Assembly (NCBI GenBank): GCA_913009575.1 | Contig: CAJVWH010000002.1 | Span: 1 to 45,614, forward strand | From: an uncultured bacterium | GTDB taxonomy: Bacteria > Patescibacteriota > Minisyncoccia > UBA9983 | Direction of reading: 5' to 3' | Length of the DNA: 45,614 bases | Shown here: one piece after another, positions 6,614 to 14,729 of the stretch | How the letters are laid out: each line of letters begins with the position of its first letter | How positions within the stretch are numbered: the stretch's first letter is position 1 | Made by a program: the position numbers and the translations under genes | The notes under the pieces: model-generated | Database searches by the model: none | Told to the model about the DNA's origin: nothing | Seen by the model: the letters and a program-made list of their open reading frames with translations, nothing else

Positions 6614-7510
6614 CTAAAAATTTATCAAAAACTTTTCAAGGCCGATTTCAAACTCGGCTCTTCCCTTTCTAATATCGTGGTATAGATTGACTAATTGCGA
6701 CGAGTAACCGTTCAGTTCTTTGCCCGTAAAATTTTTCAAGGCGGTTAAAGTCTTTTTAACAACAAAGGGATGTAAACCGCTTTCTTTCCGTAAGTTTTTC
6801 ACATTGGATTCAGACAATTTTTTAATCAAAAGCAAATTTTTTACCTGCCACCAGATTTTCCAAAAAACATCTTCCGCCGCCACGCCCCGCAAAAGTGCCT
6901 GCTGAAAAAGCACCCATGTTTTGTTTTTGTTTTTGGCAACAAAAGCATCACATATATGAAAAGGGTTATAATCATTCTTGGTTCCCCAAAATTCAATTTT
7001 TCCGCCCAAGACATATTTTTCAATTTCTCTTGAGGCACACCACAAGTCAAAACCGCAAATGTTTATGATATTTTCCTGTTCTTCTTGCGACACACTTTTC
7101 ACTCCTGATTTCCGTATTTCCTCCATAATCCATTTTCTCATTTCATGCCCCGAAAGCACGTTAAAAGACTGTATTTTTTCCGCTTTTTCTTCAAATAATT
7201 TTAAGTCCTCACTATTAATTTCTTTTTCCCAAAAAATAAAAACATTGTGTGAAAGAAAAAACTTGGTGATGTTTTCAGAAACAAATTTTGAAGAATTTTT
7301 ATTCTCCATCATTGCCTCGCAAACCACCAAATGTTTTTTCCTAAATAATATTTGCGACTGCAGCAACTCTTCAAGTTCAAACGAATTAAAATCCTCCCCG
7401 CTAATTCTAAAAACCCCCATTCTGTCTGTTTTAGAAGAAAAAAAATCAAGGAGGGTTTTTAACTTCCTTTTACTTCTAAACGTATCTTTGCCATAAAGTA
7501 AATAAAACAT
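6614..7510 (-). CDS. holA: DNA polymerase III subunit delta
   Basis: A 298-residue clamp-loader subunit that opens the sliding clamp. The start MFYLLYGKDTFRSKRKLKTLL matches the HolA N-terminus (YGxDxF..). The middle has FELEELLQSQILFRKKHLVV and FIFWEKE, and the C-terminal helical collar includes WWQVKNLLLIKK, HPFVVKKTLTAL and LYHDIRKGRAEFEIGLEKFL, typical of the family. It is the last gene of a polA - response regulator - holA operon, 7 nt after the regulator gene. The canonical length is about 330-340 residues, so this is a slightly short version. Confidence 0.93.
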   Translation of the reverse strand: MFYLLYGKDTFRSKRKLKTLLDFFSSKTDRMGVFRISGEDFNSFELEELLQSQILFRKKHLVVCEAMMENKNSSKFVSENITKFFLSHNVFIFWEKEINSEDLKLFEEKAEKIQSFNVLSGHEMRKWIMEEIRKSGVKSVSQEEQENIINICGFDLWCASREIEKYVLGGKIEFWGTKNDYNPFHICDAFVAKNKNKTWVLFQQALLRGVAAEDVFWKIWWQVKNLLLIKKLSESNVKNLRKESGLHPFVVKKTLTALKNFTGKELNGYSSQLVNLYHDIRKGRAEFEIGLEKFLINF

Positions 7511-7517
7511 CCCAATT

Positions 7518-7901
7518 TTATAAATAATGATTTTTAAGGGTCTTTTTCACTTTTTCTACGATTTCTCCGGGAGTGAAATTAACCTTAATCATAAAATCAA
7601 CAACTCCCAAAAATTTAGCCTTGGCAATATCTTCCTCTTGCCCCAAATTGCTCAAAATTATCACCGGTATAGCACTTGTTTTTTTATCCTTCTTTATCAT
7701 TGAAAGAATTTCAAAACCGTCCAAACCCGGTAAAATTAGGTCTAAAATTATCAATGACGGTTTTTTTTCTTCTAAAAGCTTGAACGCCTCTCCGCTACCG
7801 GAAGCCGCCCAAACTTCATAGCCCTCTTTCTCCAGTTTCTTGGAAACAAGGTCTCTGAAAAATTTATCGTCTTCAATTACTAAAATACCTTGCATTGCCA
7901 T
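7518..7901 (-). CDS. Single-domain response regulator (CheY-like receiver)
   Basis: A 127-residue receiver domain with no output domain. Acid-pocket Asp11/Asp12 (VIEDDKFF), phospho-acceptor Asp54 (LIILDLILPGLDG), switch Ser near 84 (VIILSN) and the conserved Lys in FMIKVNF are all present, so it should be phosphorylatable. A second ATG two codons in (MQGILVIEDD, start 7895) fits typical CheY starts and is an alternative. It sits between polA and holA, an unusual place for a regulator, with no kinase gene in the window. The output partner is unknown. Confidence 0.92.
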   Translation of the reverse strand: MAMQGILVIEDDKFFRDLVSKKLEKEGYEVWAASGSGEAFKLLEEKKPSLIILDLILPGLDGFEILSMIKKDKKTSAIPVIILSNLGQEEDIAKAKFLGVVDFMIKVNFTPGEIVEKVKKTLKNHYL

Positions 7902-7924
7902 ATAATTATAATGTTAATTGTTAA

Positions 7925-10162
7925 TTATTTATATAATATCATATCTTCCCAGTTTTTACCTACTGCGACATTAACTTTGATAGGTACGTCGTTTTTATAA
8001 ACTTCCTCCATTTCCCTGATTATGAGGGGGATGCATTGGCCTATAATTTTTTCATCTATCTCAAAAAGTAATTCGTCGTGAATTTGAAGCAGTAATCGCG
8101 CTTTACTTTTCAATTTTTTGTCTCCAAGCGCTTTATCCGCCCTCACCATTGCCAATTTTATAAAATCAGCGGCAGTACCCTGAATTGGCGCATTTACCGC
8201 CATCCGCTCCGTCTCCTTTCTCACATATTCAATCGGGGAATTAATCTCCGGAAAAAATCTTTTTCTGCCGAACAGAGTTTCGGTATAGCCGTTTTTGCGG
8301 GCAAACTCTTTTATATGTTCAACATATTCAGCCATTCCGTTAAAATTTTTGAAATATTCTTTATAAAAAATCATGGCCTCTTCCCGCGAACATCCAAGAT
8401 TCGCCTTCAGTGCGTTAATTCCCATCCCATAAATAATTCCAAAATTAATGACCTTGGCCCTTCTGCGCATCTCGGCGGTAATTTTATCCGGCGTCACATT
8501 AAAAACTTTTGAAGCCACTGCGCTGTGAATATCCTCCCCTTTCTTAAAAATTTCCGACATTTTGGAGTCCTTGCTGAGAATCGCCGCCACTCTCAGCTCA
8601 ATCTGCGAATAATCAAAGGCGGCTAACTTGAAACCTTTGCCGGCAATGAAAGCGCGGCGAATATTCCTTCCTAATTCGGTTCTCTTGGGAATATTTTGAA
8701 GATTGGGGTCTTTTGAAGAAATTCTGCCCGTGGCCGTGCCGGCCTGGTCAAAAGTCGTATGAAGCCTGTTGTTTTCATCAACCAATTTCGGCAGAGCATC
8801 AATGTAAGTTGAAACCAGTTTCGCGAATTCACGATAAGAAATAATTTCGTTTATAATCGGATGCTCGTTTTTTAATTTTATCAATTCGGAAATATTGGTT
8901 GAATAAGAACCGTTTTTTGTTTTTTTTTGCCTTTTCACCCTTAACCCAAGCTTATCAAAAAGAATTTCACCTACTTGTTTCGGAGAATTAATATTAAATT
9001 CTTCTCCGGCCATAACCCATATTTTTTTCTCAAGTTTTTTAAGTTTAGAATGGTACTCTTCTGACAATTTTTTTAAATGTTCAATATCCAGCAAAATACC
9101 TCTTTCCTGCATCCCGGAAAGTACTCTTGAAAGCGGAATTTCAATTTCCCTAAATAATTTTTCCGGAACCGCGCCCTGAAATCTTTCATGAAGAAGCTCT
9201 TCTTCGCTTCCAAGGACAGTCCTTGGAAGCATCCAAGGACTGTCCTTGGAAGCATCGCCCAATCTTTCAATCAAGCTCCTGAAACCTAATTCGTTAAAAA
9301 GGATTTTTACTTTTTCAATATCAAATTGTTTTTTCCATTCAGTTTCTTCAAGAGAAAATTTTATGCGCGCGTCACGTCTGATTTCCGCCAATGTCTTGGA
9401 AAACAGTGATTCTTCTTCGTTCTCCTCCAAAAGTTTTATTATTCGCGGTTTAACGCCGGCTTTTTCCAGCGCCGATTTATTTTTTTTAATGGTTTTGTAT
9501 AAATTTTCAATGGTGTTGAATTTTTGTATCAACAAACTTGCTGTCTTGTCCCCTATGCCGGGTACGCCGGGAATATTATCTGAGGGGTCTCCCTTCAGCC
9601 CTTTAAAATCCGGCAAGAGTTTCGGTTCAAAACCATATCTCTTTTTTACCTTGTCTTCATTATAGATAACTGTGTCCTTTATACCCTTACTTAGAGTGTA
9701 AACAACAATATCATCATCTTTTACGAGTTGAAGGGTATCTAAATCTCCAGAAGCAATAATAGTTTTTAGTTTGTAGTTTTTAGTTTGTAGTTTCTCAACG
9801 ATTGTACCCAGCATGTCGTCCGCCTCAAACCCGGGCAAACTGTAAATCGGAATTTTAAAAACATCAAGAATGTCCCGCGAACGGTTAATTTGTTTTGCTA
9901 AAGCATCTTCCATTTTTGGCCGCTGGGCTTTGTATTTCTCGTAAGCGATGTGACGAAAGGTCGGTTCCGGCAAATCATAACAGGCAGCGATATAATCCGG
10001 CTCAAGTTCGCGGATTACCTTTAAGAGAAAGGCGGTAAAACCGTACAGAGCGCCAGTCGGTTCGCCCTTCGGGGATGTGAAATCCGGCAGGGCGTGATAG
10101 GCGCGATGCAAAATCGCGTGCGCATCCAAAAGTACCAATTTTTTTTTCTCACATTTTCCCAT
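7925..10162 (-). CDS. polA: DNA polymerase I lacking the 3'-5' proofreading domain
   Basis: A 745-residue enzyme. Residues 1-290 are the 5'-3' exonuclease (LLDAHAILHRAYHAL, PGFEADDMLGT, SGDLDTLQLV, GIGDKTASLL). A short linker leads directly to the polymerase domain: TATGRISSKDPNLQNIP, motif A DYSQIELRV, motif B RRRAKVINFGIIYGM with Phe at the dNTP-selectivity site, and motif C QIHDELLFEID. The 3'-5' exonuclease domain of E. coli Pol I (928 residues) is absent, so it cannot proofread. It should serve primer removal and repair. Repeats lie inside it: two tandem palindromes in the linker and a 14-nt tandem repeat in the exonuclease domain. Transcription starts from a leaderless promoter. Confidence 0.97.
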   Translation of the reverse strand: MGKCEKKKLVLLDAHAILHRAYHALPDFTSPKGEPTGALYGFTAFLLKVIRELEPDYIAACYDLPEPTFRHIAYEKYKAQRPKMEDALAKQINRSRDILDVFKIPIYSLPGFEADDMLGTIVEKLQTKNYKLKTIIASGDLDTLQLVKDDDIVVYTLSKGIKDTVIYNEDKVKKRYGFEPKLLPDFKGLKGDPSDNIPGVPGIGDKTASLLIQKFNTIENLYKTIKKNKSALEKAGVKPRIIKLLEENEEESLFSKTLAEIRRDARIKFSLEETEWKKQFDIEKVKILFNELGFRSLIERLGDASKDSPWMLPRTVLGSEEELLHERFQGAVPEKLFREIEIPLSRVLSGMQERGILLDIEHLKKLSEEYHSKLKKLEKKIWVMAGEEFNINSPKQVGEILFDKLGLRVKRQKKTKNGSYSTNISELIKLKNEHPIINEIISYREFAKLVSTYIDALPKLVDENNRLHTTFDQAGTATGRISSKDPNLQNIPKRTELGRNIRRAFIAGKGFKLAAFDYSQIELRVAAILSKDSKMSEIFKKGEDIHSAVASKVFNVTPDKITAEMRRRAKVINFGIIYGMGINALKANLGCSREEAMIFYKEYFKNFNGMAEYVEHIKEFARKNGYTETLFGRKRFFPEINSPIEYVRKETERMAVNAPIQGTAADFIKLAMVRADKALGDKKLKSKARLLLQIHDELLFEIDEKIIGQCIPLIIREMEEVYKNDVPIKVNVAVGKNWEDMILYK
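9206..9250. repeat. Tandem intragenic palindromes in polA
   Basis: The first copy (9206-9230) has perfect 12-bp arms GCTTCCAAGGAC and GTCCTTGGAAGC around a single A. The second (9232-9250) has 9-bp arms TCCAAGGAC and GTCCTTGGA around T. The copies are offset by 23 nt, so they are read in two different frames (ASKDSPW and LPRTVLG), both open. They fall in the linker between exonuclease and polymerase domains. Confidence 0.9.
9761..9793. repeat. 14-nt tandem repeat in polA
   Basis: On the coding strand the unit AAACTACAAACTAA occurs twice in tandem plus a partial third copy. It encodes KLQTKNYKLKT before SGDLDTLQLV. A diverged relative occurs in rsmA at 24537-24559. Confidence 0.85.
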
Positions 10163-10168
10163 TCTTTA

Positions 10169-10177
10169 ATTATAACA
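10169..10177 (-). promoter_or_regulatory. Extended -10 promoter of polA, leaderless
   Basis: TGTTATAAT on the minus strand ends 6 nt before the polA ATG at 10162. Confidence 0.65.
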
Positions 10178-10216
10178 TTCTCTCGCCTCAGGCATAATGA
10201 AATAAAAAAACCTGAT

Positions 10217-10244
10217 TTGACAATGATTTTTATTTATATATACT
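10217..10244 (+). promoter_or_regulatory. nusA promoter
   Basis: A consensus TTGACA (10217-10222) and TATACT (10239-10244) are 16 nt apart. Initiation near 10251 would give a leader of about 60 nt, unlike the leaderless genes nearby. Confidence 0.7.
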
Positions 10245-10263
10245 ATGAATATAGATAGATGAT

Positions 10264-10291
10264 AGTCCGTTTTTTGAAACGGACTTTTATT
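10264..10291 (+). terminator. Terminator-like hairpin in the nusA leader
   Basis: AGTCCGTTT and AAACGGACT form a perfect 9-bp stem with loop TTTG, followed by TTTTATT. It lies between the nusA promoter and start codon and could act as an attenuator controlled by NusA. Confidence 0.65.
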
Positions 10292-10309
10292 AAATAAAAA
10301 AAGAAAAAT

Positions 10310-11527
10310 ATGGATTTAAAATCACTAAAATCAGCGCTTGAACAAATGGAAAACGATAAGGGAGTTGCAAAAGAAAAAATCATTGAGGCGATTGAAATGG
10401 CCTTGGCGGCCGCCTATAAAAAAGATTTTGGGAAAAAAGGGCAGATTATTCGGGCCAAGTTTAATATTGAAACAGGAGAAACCGAATTTTCCCAAATTAA
10501 AATCGTTGTTGACGAATCAATACTGAAGCCGGAGGAAGAAGGAGAGGAATTAAAATCCGAGCAGCAGAAAGAACAAAAGAGCGAAAATGAGGATAAAAAC
10601 GAGGGAGAAGAAGGAGAGGAGCAGAAAGTCCGTTTCAGTCCTGAACATCACATAATGATAGAAGAAGCGAAAAAAATCAAAAAAGATATTCTTCCCGGGG
10701 AAGAAATCGTTTTCCCTTTGGAGTCCAAAAAAGACTACGGCAGAATTGCCGCCCAAACTGCCAAACAAGTTATTATTCAAAAAATCAGAGAGGCGGAAAG
10801 AGTTTCCATATTTAAAGAATTCAAAGACAGGGAAGAGGAAATAATAACGGGAATTGTACAACGCGTTGACAATGGCAATGTTTTTATTGATCTTGGACGC
10901 ATTACCGCAATTTTGCCAAGAGACGAACAAATTAGGGGCGAAAGATATCGCATTGGCGAAAGAGTTAAATCATTGCTTTTTCTTGTTGAAGAAACACGAA
11001 AAGGAATAAATTTATATCTTTCCCGCTCCCATCCTAAATTTATCGCCAAACTTTTTGAACTGGAAGTTCCTGAAATAGCCAATGGAATTGTGAAAATTAA
11101 GAATATCGCGAGAGAATCGGGTTCAAGAACAAAAATTTCCGTTGATTCCAATGAAGATGGTGTTGACCCGGTCGGCTCCTGTGTTGGACAAAAAGGGACT
11201 AGAATCAATATTATTATTTCAGAATTAGGGGGAGAAAAGATTGATATAATAGAATGGTCTGAAGACACGGAAAAATTTATCGCAAACGCGCTCTCACCCG
11301 CGAAAGTCATTGATGTTGAAATCAATGAAAAAAACAGGGAAGCGAAAGTTATGGTTGATGAAGACCAGCTTTCTTTAGCAATTGGCAAAAGCGGGCAAAA
11401 CGTGCGTTTGGCGGCCAAACTTACTGGTTGGAAAATAGACATACGCTCACGCGAAGGCAAATCAGTGGCAAAAGCAACGGAAGAAGGGGATATGATGGAA
11501 AAAGAAACCTCCAATGGAGACGCCTAG
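10310..11527 (+). CDS. nusA: Transcription termination/antitermination factor NusA
   Basis: A 405-residue RNA polymerase-binding factor. Domains in order: N-terminal RNAP-binding domain (residues 1-160), S1 (EEIITGIVQRVDNGNVFIDLG, about 175-245), KH1 (SRSHPKFIAKLFELEVPEI and VGSCVGQKGTRI) and KH2 (LSLAIGKSGQNVRLAAKLTGWKIDI). The N-terminal domain carries an unusual acidic Glu/Lys/Gln-rich insertion, residues about 70-108. The C-terminal acidic repeats of E. coli NusA are missing, as in Gram-positives. The leader holds a terminator-like hairpin that suggests autoregulation. The gene is monocistronic here and converges on the next gene with an 8-nt gap. Confidence 0.97.
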   Translation: MDLKSLKSALEQMENDKGVAKEKIIEAIEMALAAAYKKDFGKKGQIIRAKFNIETGETEFSQIKIVVDESILKPEEEGEELKSEQQKEQKSENEDKNEGEEGEEQKVRFSPEHHIMIEEAKKIKKDILPGEEIVFPLESKKDYGRIAAQTAKQVIIQKIREAERVSIFKEFKDREEEIITGIVQRVDNGNVFIDLGRITAILPRDEQIRGERYRIGERVKSLLFLVEETRKGINLYLSRSHPKFIAKLFELEVPEIANGIVKIKNIARESGSRTKISVDSNEDGVDPVGSCVGQKGTRINIIISELGGEKIDIIEWSEDTEKFIANALSPAKVIDVEINEKNREAKVMVDEDQLSLAIGKSGQNVRLAAKLTGWKIDIRSREGKSVAKATEEGDMMEKETSNGDA

Positions 11528-11535
11528 GGGAAAAA

Positions 11536-12774
11536 TTATCTGATTCTCAAGCTCCATAAAGTATTGTCCTTTTTATTCATAAAAACAAGATAATGTCCGC
11601 CATCAACCCAGAAAGGATTTGTAACGTCAGTGCCCGTGTTTTTCAAAATCATTTTTGTTTCACCCGTTGAAATGTTTATGCTCCAAATTGAATCATTGAA
11701 AGAAATTAAACCTTGATACCAAGTGTCAGGATATTTTGACGAGGGAAGTTTGTTTGGTACTCCGCAATAAATCACATCGGGGCGCGATTCACCCCACACG
11801 CATTTTTCAGGAATGGTTTTTAATCCAATATCTCTTGAACTTTTTTTATTTACGTCAAATACTTTCGTATTAAATATTCCGCCAACACTTTGACTGTAAA
11901 TCACATTTTCTCCGCTTGGCGACACCAAAGCGGTAAGTCCCTTAATTTTACCCAATATTTTCTCCATTTTTGCCGTTTTGGGGTTTAAAAAATATAGGAA
12001 ACCATCTGCCAAGCCAGATGGTTTCGTAAGCAAAGAAATAATATTCTTATTTGGCCAATTCACGTTAAATCCTCCGAAAGGCATTGAAAATACTACTTTT
12101 TGTTTTTCATTATCAAAATTGGCAATTATTCCCGTGGTTTCCGCGCCGGAATTATTTAAATAAAAAACTTTGTCTTCCGCCGGAGAAACAGCTACAGCAG
12201 TTGTGTTTTTGGGCAGAAAAACACCCGCCAAAGAAGAAAAAGGCGTGGTCGTTCCGCCGGATGATTCACCGCCTTCCCCGCCATCCTTCTTAATTGAAAC
12301 GGAAAAAGTTTTTGCCAAGGAGATAATGTTATCGTCATCAAGGTAGCGAATCACAACCTTATCCGCGCCGGGAGACCAGAAAGATTCAAAAATTTTAAGA
12401 ATGGTGGTGTTGGTAATACGCGTTCTGTCTTTGCCGTGTGGGCCAACTTCATAAATATTTCCCGTTGATTTCTCAATATAGCGGATAGTAGTACTCGCGG
12501 ACTGTTCTCCGTTTCCGGAAAAAACGGCGGCCCCCGCAACAGCTTGCGGGACTATTTGAATAAAATCAGCAGTCTTGGCATTTTCACCCGGTAAAAGTTT
12601 TCCGCCTGGCAGCAAGCCGTTTATATTCCTTTCTCCACTTGAAGGAAAAGAACCGCCACCTGTATCCGAACCGTTTCCTCCAGACTTTTGGGAGGAAAAC
12701 CAAAAAACTCCGCCCGCTGCCGCCAGAAGCAAAATCAAAACTGTTGATAAAATTATAATTGTTTTTTTATTCAT
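11536..12774 (-). CDS. Membrane-anchored beta-propeller (TolB/PD40-like) protein
   Basis: The track start at 12819 overlaps the previous gene; ATG at 12774 (MNKKTIIILSTVLILLLAAAGG) gives a 412-residue protein with one N-terminal transmembrane helix and a Gly/Ser-rich linker. Repeats such as FWSPGADKVVIRYL, VSPAEDKVFYLN, LVSPSGENVIYS and NPFWVDGGHYLVFMN follow the WD40-like PD40 pattern, so an external beta-propeller of about six blades is likely. It is the last gene of the T4SS-like operon, 8 nt after the pilin-like gene. A role as an extracytoplasmic part or substrate of the machine is inferred from position. It also contains a palindrome at 11998-12025. Confidence 0.7.
   Translation of the reverse strand: MNKKTIIILSTVLILLLAAAGGVFWFSSQKSGGNGSDTGGGSFPSSGERNINGLLPGGKLLPGENAKTADFIQIVPQAVAGAAVFSGNGEQSASTTIRYIEKSTGNIYEVGPHGKDRTRITNTTILKIFESFWSPGADKVVIRYLDDDNIISLAKTFSVSIKKDGGEGGESSGGTTTPFSSLAGVFLPKNTTAVAVSPAEDKVFYLNNSGAETTGIIANFDNEKQKVVFSMPFGGFNVNWPNKNIISLLTKPSGLADGFLYFLNPKTAKMEKILGKIKGLTALVSPSGENVIYSQSVGGIFNTKVFDVNKKSSRDIGLKTIPEKCVWGESRPDVIYCGVPNKLPSSKYPDTWYQGLISFNDSIWSINISTGETKMILKNTGTDVTNPFWVDGGHYLVFMNKKDNTLWSLRIR
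11998..12025. repeat. Intragenic inverted repeat in the propeller gene
   Basis: GAAACCATCTG and CAGATGGTTTC are perfect 11-bp arms around a 6-nt loop. It is read in frame as KPSGLADGF in a loop between blades. Confidence 0.75.
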
Positions 12775-12782
12775 ATTATTTA

Positions 12783-13406
12783 TCAAGAACCTCCAGTTCC
12801 TCCACCATTTTTCTTGCAATTGGCAGTTTCATCTAGGCAGCAATCTTCTCTTGTCTTGTATTGGCTGCCAGATGTACTGCAATAGCCCGTATCCACACTT
12901 CTCTGAATACATTCACGGTCTCCATTTTGCACCACCCAACAATTTACTGAACTATTTCCATTTCCACTATCATTTCCACTATTTTCATTTTCAATGTTAA
13001 TTCCCGGTATTGTAAGCCCTTTTTTCACCAAATCGGGATTAATAGTACTGAGAATAAGCACAGACGATATCGCCAGCAATAATCCCCAAAGTGCCATTTC
13101 AATCATTTCTTTGCCTTTTTTCCGCGCGGTTTCGCTGGCACCCCCAACAACAATATTCATTGCTCCGATAATAATCTTCAGAACAGCAAGAAAAGCGGCC
13201 GCTGCCAAGGCAAAATGAAAAATCCAACTTAAATACTGCGATAAATTTGGACTGTCTCCGCCTTGAATGCCCGGCAATGGCTGTAAAAGGCTGTAGGCGG
13301 AAACAAATGAAAAACTAAGGGCAAAGAAAATGAAACAGAAAAACAGAATAGAAAAAATTTTGAATTTCATGCCGCTATTTTTATTTTCACGTTCTATAAT
13401 TCGCAT
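12783..13406 (-). CDS. VirB2/TrbC-like pilin with Cys-rich C-terminal extension
   Basis: A signal peptide (KFKIFSILFFCFIFFALSFS, cut near FVSA) precedes two hydrophobic helices, WIFHFALAAAAFLAVLKIIIG and MALWGLLLAISSVLIL, separated by a short polar loop GGASETARKKGKE. This is the VirB2/TrbC pilin layout. After the second helix comes an extension of about 85 residues with six cysteines (NCWVV, RECIQ, GYCST, EDCCLD, ANCKK), which ordinary VirB2 pilins lack. ATG at 13406 nearly abuts the previous stop; ATG at 13370 (MKFKIF) is an alternative start with a more usual signal peptide. It probably forms the surface filament of the neighbouring VirB4-powered machine. Confidence 0.75.
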   Translation of the reverse strand: MRIIERENKNSGMKFKIFSILFFCFIFFALSFSFVSAYSLLQPLPGIQGGDSPNLSQYLSWIFHFALAAAAFLAVLKIIIGAMNIVVGGASETARKKGKEMIEMALWGLLLAISSVLILSTINPDLVKKGLTIPGINIENENSGNDSGNGNSSVNCWVVQNGDRECIQRSVDTGYCSTSGSQYKTREDCCLDETANCKKNGGGTGGS

Positions 13407-13407
13407 T

Positions 13408-14388
13408 TTATTGTCCAAAATTTACCATAAAATTATTATTGGCGAATTGGAATTCCCTAAAAAGATTTTTGGCATTGAGGGTGATGGTTGACTGCCCGGA
13501 TTCCCTGTTTTTGTTCACACGTAAATTGACCACGTTTGGTTTTTCAGTTTTGATTTTTTTTCCGTTTATTGCCCAATTAAAAGAAAACTCTTTTCCTTTT
13601 TTCGGGAAGGAAAAGAAGAACGGTTCGGCTCTGACTGAAACTTCATCTCCTTTTAATTGGAACATTTTTCCGATTGCCGTGTTATAAGACGGACCCTCCA
13701 GCGGATAATCTTCGTAAAAGATTAATTTCGGTTCCAAATTTTTAATTTTCACTGAATTCTCGGCAGTAATTTTTTTATTGTAATTTGAAACTTTCACGCC
13801 GACCGTGCTTTCATTGAAAGGCCCTGCCGTTCTGAATGTGAAAGAATTTTTCCCGGTCCCGGAATAATCCGGCTGATTTTTATGGCTCAACTTCCAATAA
13901 TAAACAAAATTTGACGGGTTGGTAATGGAATATTTTCCAAAACGCGGAATGGCCGTGACGGTTATCAAAGAACCGGGGACGGGCATTGCCTTGCCTTTGT
14001 AGGGAGCGGGGGTGTAAGTTTTCACCTCCCACAGCAAATCAACTTCTGCCGGAATAACCTTCAAAGTTTTGTTCAATTTTAATCCTTTTTCCGTTTTTAA
14101 AGAAACAAAAATATCCGTTTCTTTGCCGGCATCCCCTGTCTTAAAATTAAACGCTTTTTCTCCCCTGCCGGATAATTTTACCGTTCCGTTAACGGACCAT
14201 GTGATATACGACCTATCCACATCAATGCTGTAACTTTTCATGCTGACGTTAACCGGCATATTCGGACCCGGAAATTTCGGTGACACTTCTGCAAAAAAAT
14301 CCTCGCCAATCGCCAGCGCCCTGCCGAAAAAAGCCGTTGCCGACACAATCGCGACCAGAAATAAAATTTTTATGATTTTTTTTCTCAT
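13408..14388 (-). CDS. Secreted Ig/PKD-like protein of the T4SS-like operon
   Basis: A 326-residue protein with a signal peptide (MRKKIIKILFLVAIVSATAF, cleavage near RALA). The rest is beta-rich with repeated phrases ITWSVNG, YYWKLSHKNQ and FNWAINGKKI, each followed by a FxF strand, as in PKD/Ig-like domains in tandem (about residues 35-110, 125-220, 230-320). No catalytic motif is visible. It overlaps the upstream small membrane gene by 4 nt, so it is translated with the machine genes. A structural role on the cell face is inferred; I do not recognise a named family. Confidence 0.65.
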   Translation of the reverse strand: MRKKIIKILFLVAIVSATAFFGRALAIGEDFFAEVSPKFPGPNMPVNVSMKSYSIDVDRSYITWSVNGTVKLSGRGEKAFNFKTGDAGKETDIFVSLKTEKGLKLNKTLKVIPAEVDLLWEVKTYTPAPYKGKAMPVPGSLITVTAIPRFGKYSITNPSNFVYYWKLSHKNQPDYSGTGKNSFTFRTAGPFNESTVGVKVSNYNKKITAENSVKIKNLEPKLIFYEDYPLEGPSYNTAIGKMFQLKGDEVSVRAEPFFFSFPKKGKEFSFNWAINGKKIKTEKPNVVNLRVNKNRESGQSTITLNAKNLFREFQFANNNFMVNFGQ

Positions 14389-14729
14389 ATTGCTTTCGCT
14401 TCCAAACCTGCCATTGCTTTAGGCAAAATTTCTTTGGTTTTATTTTTAATCATTATAACAATAATCACGCCTGTCCAAAAGGGCAAGGCGGCGATGACAG
14501 GAATAATCTCAGCAATTCCTCCTATAGCAAGCCACCCTCTAAAATTCTTTACTCCTTTTATTTTCAACCAAAGATAAAAAGTAAGCCACGCCCAAATACT
14601 TATAAGTCTGTTTACAATCAACCCGATTAGAACTACGTCAAGAAAAAACTGGACTCCGTCAAAAAGCAAAGCGACGCCTATCATTAATCCCCATTCAATA
14701 TTTGAAATTTTACTTTTCTCATTACTCAT
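14385..14729 (-). CDS. Small multi-pass membrane protein of the T4SS-like operon
   Basis: ATG at 14729 (MSNEKSKISNIEWG) overlaps the VirB4 stop by 8 nt; the track start at 14741 is a TTG inside virB4. The 114-residue protein has three or four hydrophobic segments (WGLMIGVALLFDGVQFFLDVVLIG, ISIWAWLTFYLWL, IPVIAALPFWTGVIIVIMI) and an amphipathic C-terminus. It keeps a conserved-looking place between VirB4 and the secreted Ig-like protein. Function is unknown; a membrane scaffold for the secretion machine is plausible. Confidence 0.65.
   Translation of the reverse strand: MSNEKSKISNIEWGLMIGVALLFDGVQFFLDVVLIGLIVNRLISIWAWLTFYLWLKIKGVKNFRGWLAIGGIAEIIPVIAALPFWTGVIIVIMIKNKTKEILPKAMAGLEAKAI

Noticed and set aside
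8628-8655. Short palindrome TTGCCGGCAA in polA
   Set aside because: Only 10 bp in total and in conserved codons; expected by chance.
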